48,782 nt of DNA from JAYRWD01 sp041918255 (GCA_041918255.1 JAYRWD010000054.1:1-48782), one strand, 5' to 3'; counted from the stretch's first letter, positions 34,441 to 44,211 are shown. Made by a program: numbers and translations. Notes: generated by a model from the letters alone, not told the origin.

Positions 34441-35264
34441 TCTATATTTCAAATCGACGGGATATGGCAAACTCAGCTGATCTGCTGTTTGAACTTGTGA
34501 AATCAAATTTTAAGCTACGTTACAATAACTCATTTTTGGGGTTTGTCTGGGTTCTAATAAGACCTCTGGCTACATTTTTGATTCTTTATACTGTTTGGAC
34601 AGCGTTTCGAGGGCAAGGAGTTCCCAATTATCAGTCTAAACTATTACTTGGTATACTTCTTTTCACATTTGTCAACGAAGCAATTATTTTTGGTATGAAT
34701 GGTTTACTGGATAAAGCGCATATTATCCTCAAAGTAAACTTTCCAAGAGAGATAGCGGTAATGAGTTCGGTATTGATGGCTGTGATTAATTTGTCAATAA
34801 ATCTTGTGATCTTTTTTATACTAGGCATCTTTAATAATATTCATCCTACATTTTTATCTTTTCTTTGGTTTCTTTTAACCTGTTTAGCAAGTGTATCGAT
34901 CATTTACGGCATTTGTCTATTTTTGGCAGTCTGGATTATCCGTCTGCGGGATTTGCAACATATATTTGAGCTATTTTTCCAATTACTATTTTGGGTAACA
35001 CCCATTTTTTATGAAGTAGGTGAGAATATCGGTCAAATTGGCGGATTCGTAGGTAAAGTCATCAGCTTAAATCCCCTTGGAATGTTTATTAACATAGCGC
35101 GGAGTGTTTTAATCGAGGGTAAAATCGACTATCTAGTGATCTGGAATACAGAAGTTCATAGCGCTATAGTTGTGACACTGGGGTTATTCTTAGGTTTATT
35201 ACTAGTATTGGTTGGAAGGCGATACTTTGAGGAGAAGGTTAAGAAGGCAGCAGAGTATTTTTAA
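34437..35264 (+). CDS. ABC-2 type polysaccharide exporter, permease subunit (Wzm-like)
   Basis: 275 residues with six hydrophobic segments. The start RDMANSADLLFELVKSNFKLRYNNSFLGFVWVLIRPL is characteristic of O-antigen and teichoic acid exporter permeases. LFFQLLFWVTPIFYEVG is the late-loop motif of the family. It carries undecaprenyl-linked glycan across the membrane with the ATPase that follows 18 nt later. It starts inside the radC stop codon. Confidence 0.93.
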   Translation: MIYISNRRDMANSADLLFELVKSNFKLRYNNSFLGFVWVLIRPLATFLILYTVWTAFRGQGVPNYQSKLLLGILLFTFVNEAIIFGMNGLLDKAHIILKVNFPREIAVMSSVLMAVINLSINLVIFFILGIFNNIHPTFLSFLWFLLTCLASVSIIYGICLFLAVWIIRLRDLQHIFELFFQLLFWVTPIFYEVGENIGQIGGFVGKVISLNPLGMFINIARSVLIEGKIDYLVIWNTEVHSAIVVTLGLFLGLLLVLVGRRYFEEKVKKAAEYF

Positions 35265-35282
35265 GTATATTTTTGGCCATAT

Positions 35283-36482
35283 ATGACAGACGATAGAGTT
35301 CGCTTAAAAGCTACAAATCTTGTTAAAGAGTATTATATCGGCGCTCGGCCGAGACTATCACTGAAAGAGCATTTTCTTTCCCCACTTCATTCAAGTGAGC
35401 GTAAGAAATTTCGGGCGGTCGATGATATGACTTTCGAAGTTGAGGAAGGGGAGTTTTTCGGGATCATTGGTCGGAATGGGAGCGGAAAAAGCACATTATT
35501 AAAGCTTCTGGCAGGAATTATCGAGCCTACTTCAGGCTCAATAATTGCTAACGGCAGGATGGTACCATTTCTGGAGCTAGGAGTTGGCTTTAACCCGGAC
35601 CTGACTGCTCGGGAAAACATATATTTAAATGGAACGATTCTTGGAATGTCCCGCAAGACAATATCTAAGAAGTTTGATGAAATAGTCTCTTTCGCGGAAG
35701 TAGAGAGATTTATCGACACACAGATAAAAAATTATTCCTCGGGAATGTATGTCCGTTTGGCCTTTTCGGTTGCAATGCAAGCGGAGGCAGACATATATAT
35801 CATAGATGAGATTCTATCCGTTGGAGATTTTGCGTTTCAGCAAAAGTGTTTTAGACTTTTCAAAGCTTTAAAAAAATCAGGTAAAACTTTTGTTTTTGTG
35901 TCACACGATTTGGGGGCGATACGAGAGTTTTGTTCTCGAGCAATGTATATCAAATTTGGAAAAATAATTAAAATAGGTGAAACTGATGATGTGATTAAAG
36001 AATACGTGATTCATGATCGTCAAGATAGCGGTGTGGATATCCCCGCAAATATTTTTGGGCGAAATACTAATGTGGGAGGAAATGCCGAAGTAGATATCTT
36101 AGACGAAGAAGGCAAATTGATGCAAGCTACGATAACTGGTAAACCACTCCGAATCCGCATGAGATATAGTTTGCACGAGAGTACTCCTAAGGATGACTTG
36201 GTGGCTGGGTTTGGGATTTATAAAGATGGCGATACATTTATGTTTGGAACTAATACTTTGATCGAAAATACAAAAATTGATTTTAACAATTCTGGCGTAA
36301 TAAACTTTGGGATTGAGCATCTCCCTTTTCTGCAGGGTCATTATGGAATTTCAGTAGCTATTCATGATAGGGAAAATAATCATTTCGTCTGGAAAGAAAA
36401 CGCTGTGGAATTTGATGTAGTAAAGTCAAATTCTAGAGATGGATTGATCGATATGAGAGAAGTAAAGATATATGCCGATTAA
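35283..36482 (+). CDS. ABC polysaccharide exporter ATPase with C-terminal substrate domain (Wzt-like)
   Basis: 399 residues. The nucleotide-binding domain (1-~240) has Walker A GRNGSGKST, the signature YSSGMYVRLAFS, Walker B ADIYIIDEIL and the switch His in VSHDLGAIREF. The RAVDDMTFEVEEGEFFGIIG opening is typical of Wzt/TagH ATPases. The extra domain from about 245 to 399 is a beta-sandwich (VGGNAEVDILDEEGK, RIRMRYSLHES, LPFLQGHYGISVAIHD) that in Wzt homologues binds the finished, terminally modified glycan end. A modified end is therefore likely, and the methyltransferase next in the operon is the obvious candidate modifier. Confidence 0.94.
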   Translation: MTDDRVRLKATNLVKEYYIGARPRLSLKEHFLSPLHSSERKKFRAVDDMTFEVEEGEFFGIIGRNGSGKSTLLKLLAGIIEPTSGSIIANGRMVPFLELGVGFNPDLTARENIYLNGTILGMSRKTISKKFDEIVSFAEVERFIDTQIKNYSSGMYVRLAFSVAMQAEADIYIIDEILSVGDFAFQQKCFRLFKALKKSGKTFVFVSHDLGAIREFCSRAMYIKFGKIIKIGETDDVIKEYVIHDRQDSGVDIPANIFGRNTNVGGNAEVDILDEEGKLMQATITGKPLRIRMRYSLHESTPKDDLVAGFGIYKDGDTFMFGTNTLIENTKIDFNNSGVINFGIEHLPFLQGHYGISVAIHDRENNHFVWKENAVEFDVVKSNSRDGLIDMREVKIYAD

Positions 36483-36515
36483 AGTTTAGTATTGTAAATC
36501 TTAATTCTTCAAACA

Positions 36516-37442
36516 ATGTCAGAGCAACAGATTGATATTAAGCTGATTATGGCTGAAATAAAAGATGAAGCAATGCGTCGCTCGAGACAGAGTGATTTTG
36601 AAAGGGATCTAGAATTTTTAAATAAATCGGTGAGTATGAATGATGAGGGAGAAGATATGGTAGATTTGCTACATCAGGTGGAAAGAGCTAAACGTTTGGA
36701 CCTCCCATCAAGCGTGAGAAAGGGATTTCCTGCGCGCATTTTTAATGTATTACTCTTGAAGCTATATTTTGTAATGAAGAAGATAATGAGTTCATTTTTG
36801 ATTACTCAGACAAAGTTAGACGCGGTAATTATTCAACAACTTTCCGAACTCAAAAAGTCAATCAAGTTTGAACAAATTGACCGTTTTCCATATCAGGAAT
36901 TCGAACGTGTATTTAGGCAAAAAAAAGAAGAAATGGCGAAAACAGTAGAGGCAGTGAAAGACCAGATACCAAAGGATATTTCGGTATTGGATATAGGCGG
37001 AACAAATAAACTTTTTGGCGAAGCCGCCCTTGAACATAATTGTAATATTTTAGTTTCGACCCAAGATTCGGATTACGAAGCATGGGCTCGTAGTCGAGAA
37101 AAGATCAGAATTGATAACACGCCATTATTTGAATTTTTAAACAATATGCGAGATGAACAATTCGGTATGGTTGTCGTTATCGACTTGTTGCACTTATATG
37201 ATATAAATCGTGTCATCGCAATTTTGCACCATGCCAAAAGGATTCTAACTGAAGGTGGAAAACTTTTAGTACAAAATTATGATCCGAGAGATCCCCAAAC
37301 TTACGTTAGTCTTTTCGACCCGCGTCTGAAACAAGTTATTCATCCGGAGTTGATGAAATTTGTGCTTTCGCAAATAGGGTTGAAAACAATAGATATATCT
37401 ACAAAAGATAAAAGAAAGTATGTTCTTCTCGCGACAAAATAA
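36516..37442 (+). CDS. SAM-dependent methyltransferase with IM-EI N-terminal module
   Basis: 308 residues. The N-terminal module IDIKLIMAEIKDEA, then a hydrophobic segment (residues ~72-95, RIFNVLLLKLYFVMKKIMSSFL), precedes a methyltransferase domain. That domain has motif I SVLDIGGTNKLFGEAA, an acidic strand in LVSTQDSD and LVVIDLLHLYD, and the closing strand LTEGGKLLVQNYDPRD. The likely role is methylation of the glycan, perhaps its terminal sugar recognised by the Wzt domain; this is inference. It overlaps the following GT4 gene by 23 nt. The N-terminal module is shared with the small protein at 38533. Confidence 0.82.
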   Translation: MSEQQIDIKLIMAEIKDEAMRRSRQSDFERDLEFLNKSVSMNDEGEDMVDLLHQVERAKRLDLPSSVRKGFPARIFNVLLLKLYFVMKKIMSSFLITQTKLDAVIIQQLSELKKSIKFEQIDRFPYQEFERVFRQKKEEMAKTVEAVKDQIPKDISVLDIGGTNKLFGEAALEHNCNILVSTQDSDYEAWARSREKIRIDNTPLFEFLNNMRDEQFGMVVVIDLLHLYDINRVIAILHHAKRILTEGGKLLVQNYDPRDPQTYVSLFDPRLKQVIHPELMKFVLSQIGLKTIDISTKDKRKYVLLATK

Positions 37443-38520
37443 AAAAAGAATAGCGCAGTTACTTCCAAGTTTTGCTGAGCATGACGCGATGAGCGATTAT
37501 GTAAAATCGTGGAATGAGATTTTGACTAAGGGCGGTTTTAGCATGAGTACCTTCGCGCGATTTCTTCCTGGGAGGTCATCCTTGAAGATCCGAAGCTATT
37601 TGGATTTTAATCAAAATGAGTTTGATTTAGCTATATTGCATCTTGGAATAGGGGATCCAATCAATGACATTGTGAAAGATCTATCGATACCGCTTGTCGT
37701 TTATTATCACAATATTACTCCAGCAAGATTTTATAAGTACTATAATTGGGATCTATATGAATTACTGGTAAGAGGCAGGGAGCAACTGAACGAATTGGCT
37801 TCCTTTGCGTGTTTGGGTATAGGCGCGTCAAAATTTAGTGAAAAGGAATTAATCGAGAATAATTATAGGCAAACATCGGTAATCCCTGTTTTTTTCGATC
37901 CTCGAAAACTCGGACGTATTCAATCATCTTCGCGAATCAAAAAGTATTTGAACAAAGAGGAAATAACGAATATTACCTTTCTCGGAAGATTTTCAAAACA
38001 TAAAGCGCAAATAGACTTAGTGAAGGCGTTCTATATCTACCGAAAGTACTACAATCCCAAAAGCCGTTTGAATCTAGTTGGAAATATCGTTGAGCAAGCG
38101 TATTTGGGCGAAGTGACTAAACTGATTCGTGCTCTGAAGATCGCGGAGTTTATTAATATACCAGGTATTGTTTCTGATGAGGAAATGAGAGCGTATTATG
38201 AAGAATCGTCGGTATTTATCTCGATGAGCGAACATGAAGGTTTTTTTGTACCTGTATTAGAAGCTAATTATTATAAAGTTCCCATGATAGCTTTTGACGC
38301 AGGAGCCGTAAGCGAAACGATGGGAGAGGCGGGAATTTTATTGGACACAAAAAAACCTGAAATCGTTGCTAGTACTATAGATCGCCTCGTACGGGATCAC
38401 AATCTGAGGAAATATATTATTGAAAAAGGCACAACCAATTATAAAAGATTCGACCAGAGCTTGTTTACCGATGTGGTAGTTTCTACCATGAAAAATATTA
38501 TAAATTCAAGGTTTAAATAG
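37420..38520 (+). CDS. GT4 glycosyltransferase
   Basis: 366 residues of GT-B fold. ITNITFLGRFSKHKAQIDLV is the nucleotide-sugar domain opening, and ESSVFISMSEHEGFFVPVLE contains the GT4 EHEGFF-x3-E motif; YYKVPMIAFDAGAVSETMG follows. The first domain contains IPLVVYYHNITPARFYKYYN, in keeping with transferases acting on lipid-linked glycan. The stop is followed 12 nt later by the small IM-EI protein. Confidence 0.88.
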   Translation: MFFSRQNKKRIAQLLPSFAEHDAMSDYVKSWNEILTKGGFSMSTFARFLPGRSSLKIRSYLDFNQNEFDLAILHLGIGDPINDIVKDLSIPLVVYYHNITPARFYKYYNWDLYELLVRGREQLNELASFACLGIGASKFSEKELIENNYRQTSVIPVFFDPRKLGRIQSSSRIKKYLNKEEITNITFLGRFSKHKAQIDLVKAFYIYRKYYNPKSRLNLVGNIVEQAYLGEVTKLIRALKIAEFINIPGIVSDEEMRAYYEESSVFISMSEHEGFFVPVLEANYYKVPMIAFDAGAVSETMGEAGILLDTKKPEIVASTIDRLVRDHNLRKYIIEKGTTNYKRFDQSLFTDVVVSTMKNIINSRFK

Positions 38521-38532
38521 TATTGACATAAA

Positions 38533-38880
38533 ATGGGCGATATTGACGTTCGACAAATAATGTTTGAAATTGAAACAAGAGGGTTTTCGAAATCGTTACA
38601 GGATTTGTCCGAGCTGGCAAAAGAAAACGGTCTTGAAATCGAACTAGAAAAACTATTTACCTCTTCTCTGATTTTACGCAGGTTTACTCATGCTCATATC
38701 AATCATAAGGGGAAGTTTTTTTTATTGATAAATTTTATACTTGCCGTGTTTTCGAAAATTCTATTTAAGTGTTTCGAGCCAATATTAAAAAGCCAGGAAA
38801 GATTTAATGAAGAAATGATAAGAATTATTTTGAAATATTTGATCAATAGTAAGAATGAATCAGAAAAACAAAAAGAATAA
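38533..38880 (+). CDS. Small stand-alone IM-EI module protein
   Basis: 115 residues. Its start MGDIDVRQIMFEIETRG parallels the methyltransferase at 36516 (IDIKLIMAEIKDEA). Both then have a hydrophobic stretch (here FFLLINFILAVFSKILFKCF, ~66-85) and a Q-x2-FN-like segment (SQERFNEEMIRIILKYL). No catalytic domain follows. It looks like the docking/membrane module of the cluster's enzymes as a separate protein. It overlaps the next GT4 gene by 26 nt, so it is translated with it and may partner it. Confidence 0.6.
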   Translation: MGDIDVRQIMFEIETRGFSKSLQDLSELAKENGLEIELEKLFTSSLILRRFTHAHINHKGKFFLLINFILAVFSKILFKCFEPILKSQERFNEEMIRIILKYLINSKNESEKQKE

Positions 38881-40033
38881 AATATTGTTTGTGATCCCTC
38901 TTTATGGGAAAGAAATCACGGGAGGGGCAGAATGGCATTGTCGGCAAATCGCGGAGCGGCTGGTAGATACGTATGAAGTTGAAGTAGCTACAACAAAATC
39001 TAGATATTTTACCTCTTGGTCGGATTATTACACTGAATCAACAGAGAGTATCAACGGCGTAATGGTTCGCAGATTTAACGTAAAAGCCTTGCGCGACAAG
39101 AATCATATTCTCATCGAGCAGCTTGTACGGGCAGATCCTACCGATCATGAGATGTTTTTACATTGGTTGCGAAGTCAGGGACCAGATTCACCTGATATGA
39201 TAAAGTTTATTGGAGAGCATCAAGCAGAGTACTATAAAATTATTGTGTTTCAATACCTATACGCCACAAGCTATTTTGCGATAGACGCTCTTCCTTCGGA
39301 GAAAGTGATCTTTGTACCTTTGACACATGACGAGCCGATTGCGTATTTGCATGGGTTTACCAAAATTTATAAGAAATCTGGATATATCGTTTTTAACACT
39401 GAGTCAGAGAGGAGATTGGTGCACAAGCTTCATTTTATAAACGATAAGGAATATATGGTAATTGGTGCTGGGGTTGATTATCCCACAACTGTCGATGCCA
39501 GTATATTTACATCAAAATATAATTTAGACCAATACTTAATCTTTCTTGGTAGAATCGAACCTTCAAAAAATATTGATCTTCTAATTGATTATTTTTCAAA
39601 GTTTAAAGTCGATTATCCATCGAACTTGAAGTTAGTTTTAGCCGGTGAAATTGTAAAGCCTCCGAAGAAGTGCAAGGATGTTTTGATGACAGGCTATATT
39701 GATAGAGCACAAAAGTTTGCCGCGATAAAAGGAGCAATTGCATTGATAAACCCTTCGGAATTCGAGAGTCTATCTTTGATTGTTTTAGAGTCTTTTTTCA
39801 TGCAACGTCCGGTTATCGTCAATGGAAAATGTGATGTGACCCGCACCCATGTGATTGAATCAAATGGGGGATTGTGGTTTGAAAATTATGATGAATTCAA
39901 AGGGACTATAAGATATTTACTTGAGCATTCGCAAGGTGCTGAGCAAATGGGAAAGAATGGTTATGAGTATGCTGCAAACCTTTATACTTGGGATATAGTT
40001 ATGAAAAAATGGAGAGAGGTATTAGGAAAGTAA
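38855..40033 (+). CDS. GT4 glycosyltransferase
   Basis: 392 residues. The acceptor domain begins ILFVIPLYGKEITGGAEWHCRQIAERL. The donor domain has YLIFLGRIEPSKNIDLLIDY and LINPSEFESLSLIVLESFFM, the E-x7-E region where the usual EGFG reads EFES. MTGYIDRAQKFAAIKGA lies between. It probably adds an internal sugar of the exported glycan. Its first 26 nt are shared with the small IM-EI gene. Confidence 0.88.
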   Translation: MNQKNKKNKILFVIPLYGKEITGGAEWHCRQIAERLVDTYEVEVATTKSRYFTSWSDYYTESTESINGVMVRRFNVKALRDKNHILIEQLVRADPTDHEMFLHWLRSQGPDSPDMIKFIGEHQAEYYKIIVFQYLYATSYFAIDALPSEKVIFVPLTHDEPIAYLHGFTKIYKKSGYIVFNTESERRLVHKLHFINDKEYMVIGAGVDYPTTVDASIFTSKYNLDQYLIFLGRIEPSKNIDLLIDYFSKFKVDYPSNLKLVLAGEIVKPPKKCKDVLMTGYIDRAQKFAAIKGAIALINPSEFESLSLIVLESFFMQRPVIVNGKCDVTRTHVIESNGGLWFENYDEFKGTIRYLLEHSQGAEQMGKNGYEYAANLYTWDIVMKKWREVLGK

Positions 40034-40099
40034 AGGTGTCGAAGCTAAATAGTGTTTTGACGGGACTGATTTATCGATATTTAAACTTGAATATGTCTG

Positions 40100-40825
40100 A
40101 TGTTAAGTAAGGCTCAAGAAAGAGAGATACGGAGAATTTTAGAAAAGTTTAAAGTGGGAAATAAAGGTGAAGAGATCGTACACGAGGTAAATCCAAATCT
40201 CCCGAGGAATTCACGCGAGAATTACTTGTATTTTTTCTTGTCTTGTGTGATAAATTTTCAGCGAGACTCTGCGAGACTCTGGAAGTCAGCGCTCGAGACT
40301 TGGGAGGATGAAAAAACCCGACAAGTATTCTTCCCCGAATATGTTTGCAAGATTGAGATTAAAACATTGGCTAACATGATGCTTAAGCATAAATTAGCGC
40401 TCCAGCCGAATAAACACCCAGATATTTGGCACAAAATTTCGATTACATTGCATAATTATTACTTTGATGATCCGCGCATGTTGTTAGAGGAGGGAGAATA
40501 TAGGGTTTCTAAGATAATTAAAATTATTAGTGAATCGAAATCTGAACTTTTTCCGTATTTGCGCGGGGTAAAATTATCAAATTATTTACTGGCAGTTTTG
40601 AATTGGCGTACTGATGCTAACTTTTCTGATATTTTTAATCTTTCAATAATTCCCGATACCCACATTGTCCAAAGCACTATACGCTTGGGTTTGGCTAAGG
40701 AGCATGTTAAACCTATCGAGGTTGAAAAGATATGGCGTCCAATCCTCAAAGAAATGGATATCTCACCACCGGATATGCATAGCGCTCTATGGAGATGGTC
40801 AAAAGCGAAGTATCCAGCAGTGTAA
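40100..40825 (+). CDS. Possible HhH-GPD-type DNA glycosylase-like protein
   Basis: 241 residues, distantly like endonuclease III relatives. LRGVKLSNYLLAVLNW sits where the helix-hairpin-helix (LPGVGxxTA) would be. IIPDTHIVQSTIRLGL matches the downstream VDTHVxRvxxRLGL segment holding the catalytic Asp. There is no C-terminal four-Cys iron-sulfur cluster. It follows the glycosyltransferase after 66 nt on the same strand and is convergent with the large membrane protein. The assignment is tentative; if wrong, it is simply an unrecognised soluble helical protein. Confidence 0.4.
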   Translation: MLSKAQEREIRRILEKFKVGNKGEEIVHEVNPNLPRNSRENYLYFFLSCVINFQRDSARLWKSALETWEDEKTRQVFFPEYVCKIEIKTLANMMLKHKLALQPNKHPDIWHKISITLHNYYFDDPRMLLEEGEYRVSKIIKIISESKSELFPYLRGVKLSNYLLAVLNWRTDANFSDIFNLSIIPDTHIVQSTIRLGLAKEHVKPIEVEKIWRPILKEMDISPPDMHSALWRWSKAKYPAV

Positions 40826-40886
40826 GAGGGTTTAAAGGTGTTGAACTTTGAGGGAGAGTAAATTCTTTTATATTCCTATTATTCTT

Positions 40887-43800
40887 CTAAATCAATTCGA
40901 AAACTGCGATTGATCCAGATTCGATAACCTTTTGTTTACTTTCTGTAGCACCCTCTTTGTTTTCTGCGCTTTGCCCTAACTTCGGATCAACCTCCAGCAC
41001 CCTATCGGTTGAAATCAGACGAATAAAGGGGTTGTCTAGTGTGAAATCGATTAATTTATCAAACTTGAGCTTTAGGCTCTTTTCTTCGGTTTTATCTATG
41101 GTGGTGGTATTTAGGTCAATTACTAGATATCTAAAGTTTTCTAGCTTCAACTTGGTGGCGATTTCCTCTTTAGATTTGCTTTCCGAGTATAAAGAATTAA
41201 AATTATCCAGCAGAGAATCATTGTAAATTCTCGTATCGTTGTTATCTATGAAATAAGTAATAAATGTACCGATTCGGTAAACATAAGCTTCCGGATGTGA
41301 GTTTATTTCCTCGATGGCTTGGGGATATGCCGAGTTTATGAGCCTAATGGCCTCAGTCTTAGAATATGGGCGAGTTAAATATTTGCCTATCGTAGAGCTG
41401 AAGATTTGCTGATTTGTATTAGTCCCAATATAAAAGACAGCGAAAAACGCAAATATTATCCAGAGTGTTGTTATGGTGTGGGCGCTGGTATACAGAGCTT
41501 TTGTATATTTATCATTTCTTAAATCTTCAGATAACCAGATACCAGAAAGTAAAAATAAGATCGCGAATCCAGTGATCCCGTACCAATAAATACCTCCAGC
41601 GAAGAGTATCCACATTACACCGTATGAAGTAGCAAATATCATGAGGGCCTTTCCATGTGTTGAAGAATCAATCTTCAGATACAATGCGAAGAGAAAAGCA
41701 GAGATCGTAATTATCAGTAAGATGCCAGTCCATTCAGGAATATCTTGCAAACTCGTAAGCGTCTGGGAGGTGATATTAACAAGAGATTTGGGTATTAGGT
41801 TGATAATGGAAGTATTTATTGGATAATTTTTCTCGGCTAAATCAATGGTGTTTCGTAAGCAATTAACAGCAAATCCTTCGGTTACGCAATTTTGATAAAC
41901 CCTACCTGAGATGAAACTATATGATCCGATTCCGAGCAAAGCTACCAACAAGAGTAGTGTTAGAATAGGCTTTTCATTTCTAAATCTCCATGCGAATAGT
42001 AGTGGCAATAATGAAATTAGTATAAATCCGATTGTGACATATTGACCCTTTACGTTTGTATTCATCACAACGTCATATGGCAGTGTGATGTAGCGGGTTA
42101 TGCTATCTTCATAACCTGCGTATCTGCGCACTTCCTCAGTTACCCCAGTAAAAACTGGCTGTGTCGGGGCAACTTCATTGTATTTTAGCGGGGTGACAGA
42201 TTCGAGTTGTATCCCCGACAGGGCAAATTTTTCTTCGGCGCGTTTAATGTCTAGATAAGGTGCTTGCGATCTACCATGGAGCAACCCTGAGAAGGATAGA
42301 TCTTGGTTTTCCAAGTAATTTCTAATCATCCAAGGAGAAAAGGAAATCAATGAGAATATTCCTATAGTGGCCATGATAGAAATTAGGAGTCCAAGATTGA
42401 CGATTTTTTTTGCTTTCAGAATAATCCACAGAGTAGCAAAAGTCGAAAGTACAAGTCCGAAACGTGTAAGTATCGACAAATCAATCTTAGAAATAGTTAT
42501 GCCAGAAAAATTAATAATAAAAGTTTGGAAAGATATAAACATTGACGCGCCAGTCCATAGGATTAGTCCAGCCGATCCGAGTAATTCAAAAGCAAATATG
42601 GAAGATATTGCCAGTATAAAAATAAAACTTGTGTATTTAATCCCAAAGGCGTATCCGCATAGTATGCCGATAATTGCCAGATCTTTAAAATGTGTTTGAG
42701 AAAGAACCTTAATCTGGTTGACTAGATTATAGATTAGGGATTTCGGTTTGCTTTCTGGGTGAATACTGGGAATAGCGAAATCAAATTTTTCAACAAGAGT
42801 TAGGGTCGTGTTCAAAATAACTAAAGTTATAAATAGTAATCCAAGGTCGACCTTCATATCTTTTGATAATTGAAAAACTATAGCAGGTAAAGTTGTAAAC
42901 AACGTGGTGATTAGAATTGCTGAAGGCCTTTTTAGAAAACGAAGGGATAAATTGTATAGGGCAAGACTTGATAATACTCCGCCAACCCAAGATAAAGTCA
43001 TCGCAGTTTGGGCACTCTTGAAAAGCACGAAACCGAGACTCATGAATAAAGACCAATTGTAGGCAGGCGAGCCTCCTATGAGGGTGCCTTTTTGGGCTAA
43101 CAGATTTGGGATATTCATGTATACCCCCAGATCGTCCCACCCGATTGGAAAAGGTCTTCCGAGCAACAGTAAGGTTAAAGAAAAGGTTGTAAATAGAATT
43201 ACAAAAAGTAAAACTTCTTTGTAATCAATGTTTGGGATTAGATATTCCTTAAAAAAGGCAGTTTGTAAACTTGAGATTGCTACCTTGCGTCTAAATATGA
43301 GAAGTAATGTGATGATTGGCCAGCATACTTCGGGCCTTAACAACCCGAATGCTCCGAGCAAAAAAGTAAGTAGGGTATATAATACGATTCCTATGGTGAT
43401 CTCAAATAGTATTTTTTGAAGTCTATCTTGGTCAGTTGTTTGGATTCCAAATAAATTATTAACCCAGTTACCACAAAGATAGGCAGTCCAAACGACAAAG
43501 CTTGTTGTCAGGGCTATTAAATTCAGCTTAAAAAGAAAAAAGGATATCGCCTTCACATATCCAATTTCTTGAAATATTCCATTCGCGTTCCCGTATGCTA
43601 GGATTATGGTTAGTGAAAATAGATTGAGCGCGATAGGTACGAAGATCCCTTTAAACCTAAACTGGTAGAATATTAACTTTTCCCAATTTGGTTTGGATAC
43701 TCGGGTAAGCCATATTATAAGAGCAATCGCAAGTAGAAAGAGTGTTTTCCAGTAGCGAAAATCAGTGATATTTGCTATGAAAGCCACAAAGTTTTTCCCG

Positions 43801-43910
43801 CCTATTTGGGTAGTGTGTGTATTGAGGTATTCGACGAAAGTAAATATAATCCAGTATAGACTTAAGACTAAGATTAGAATTTGAAGTGCGCTGGAAAGTA
43901 ACTTTTTCAT
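40887..43910 (-). CDS. Large polytopic membrane protein, possible GT-C type glycosyltransferase
   Basis: About 1,007 residues from the ATG at 43910 (an ATG at 43916 adds two). At least fifteen hydrophobic segments lie in the first ~830 residues, with several ~20-residue loops between them. The loop GRPFPIGWDDLGVYMNIPNL near residue 255 carries a DD pair, the position where GT-C enzymes of the PMT/ArnT kind have their acidic motif. The last ~170 residues are soluble and charged. It probably transfers sugar from a lipid carrier or handles lipid-linked glycan on the outer face. No family is certain. It is the only minus-strand gene in the glycan cluster. Confidence 0.6.
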   Translation of the reverse strand: MKKLLSSALQILILVLSLYWIIFTFVEYLNTHTTQIGGKNFVAFIANITDFRYWKTLFLLAIALIIWLTRVSKPNWEKLIFYQFRFKGIFVPIALNLFSLTIILAYGNANGIFQEIGYVKAISFFLFKLNLIALTTSFVVWTAYLCGNWVNNLFGIQTTDQDRLQKILFEITIGIVLYTLLTFLLGAFGLLRPEVCWPIITLLLIFRRKVAISSLQTAFFKEYLIPNIDYKEVLLFVILFTTFSLTLLLLGRPFPIGWDDLGVYMNIPNLLAQKGTLIGGSPAYNWSLFMSLGFVLFKSAQTAMTLSWVGGVLSSLALYNLSLRFLKRPSAILITTLFTTLPAIVFQLSKDMKVDLGLLFITLVILNTTLTLVEKFDFAIPSIHPESKPKSLIYNLVNQIKVLSQTHFKDLAIIGILCGYAFGIKYTSFIFILAISSIFAFELLGSAGLILWTGASMFISFQTFIINFSGITISKIDLSILTRFGLVLSTFATLWIILKAKKIVNLGLLISIMATIGIFSLISFSPWMIRNYLENQDLSFSGLLHGRSQAPYLDIKRAEEKFALSGIQLESVTPLKYNEVAPTQPVFTGVTEEVRRYAGYEDSITRYITLPYDVVMNTNVKGQYVTIGFILISLLPLLFAWRFRNEKPILTLLLLVALLGIGSYSFISGRVYQNCVTEGFAVNCLRNTIDLAEKNYPINTSIINLIPKSLVNITSQTLTSLQDIPEWTGILLIITISAFLFALYLKIDSSTHGKALMIFATSYGVMWILFAGGIYWYGITGFAILFLLSGIWLSEDLRNDKYTKALYTSAHTITTLWIIFAFFAVFYIGTNTNQQIFSSTIGKYLTRPYSKTEAIRLINSAYPQAIEEINSHPEAYVYRIGTFITYFIDNNDTRIYNDSLLDNFNSLYSESKSKEEIATKLKLENFRYLVIDLNTTTIDKTEEKSLKLKFDKLIDFTLDNPFIRLISTDRVLEVDPKLGQSAENKEGATESKQKVIESGSIAVFELI

Positions 43911-43982
43911 TGGCATGTTTATCTAGAGTAGTATGATTTTAGCAAAAAGTAGTGAATTAGGCTCTGACAAAAAATAATAAAC

Positions 43983-44182
43983 AATATTTAATACTCAAAA
44001 ACTAATAAATAATAAATAACAATAATCAATACTCAAAAATCAAAAAATTATAATCAACACTAAAAAATCAAAAAATTATAATCATACTCAAAACTTACGA
44101 TTTTTAAGATAGGATGCTGGAGATTAGGTATTGAGTATTGAACATTGGGTATTGAATTTTTAAGTTTTGAGCATTGAATATT
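43983..44182. repeat. AT-rich inverted and direct repeat block
   Basis: Arms at 43983-44003 and 44162-44182 are imperfect inverted copies (left arm opens AATATTTAATACTC). Two identical 22-nt direct repeats lie at 44035-44056 and 44063-44084, a 28-nt period. At 44130-44157 there are four heptamers: ATTGAGT, ATTGAAC, ATTGGGT, ATTGAAT. The block fills the divergent gap between the large membrane protein and the GT2 gene. No ORF is present. Confidence 0.75.
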
Positions 44183-44211
44183 ACTTACTTATTCCTTAGT
44201 GATTAAAAAGT

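Noticed and set aside
42790..43140. 116-residue minus-strand frame inside the large membrane protein
   Set aside because: Shadow of the 1,007-residue gene in another frame.
43983..44182. CRISPR array
   Set aside because: Only two direct repeats with a 6-nt gap, no spacers and no cas genes in the window.
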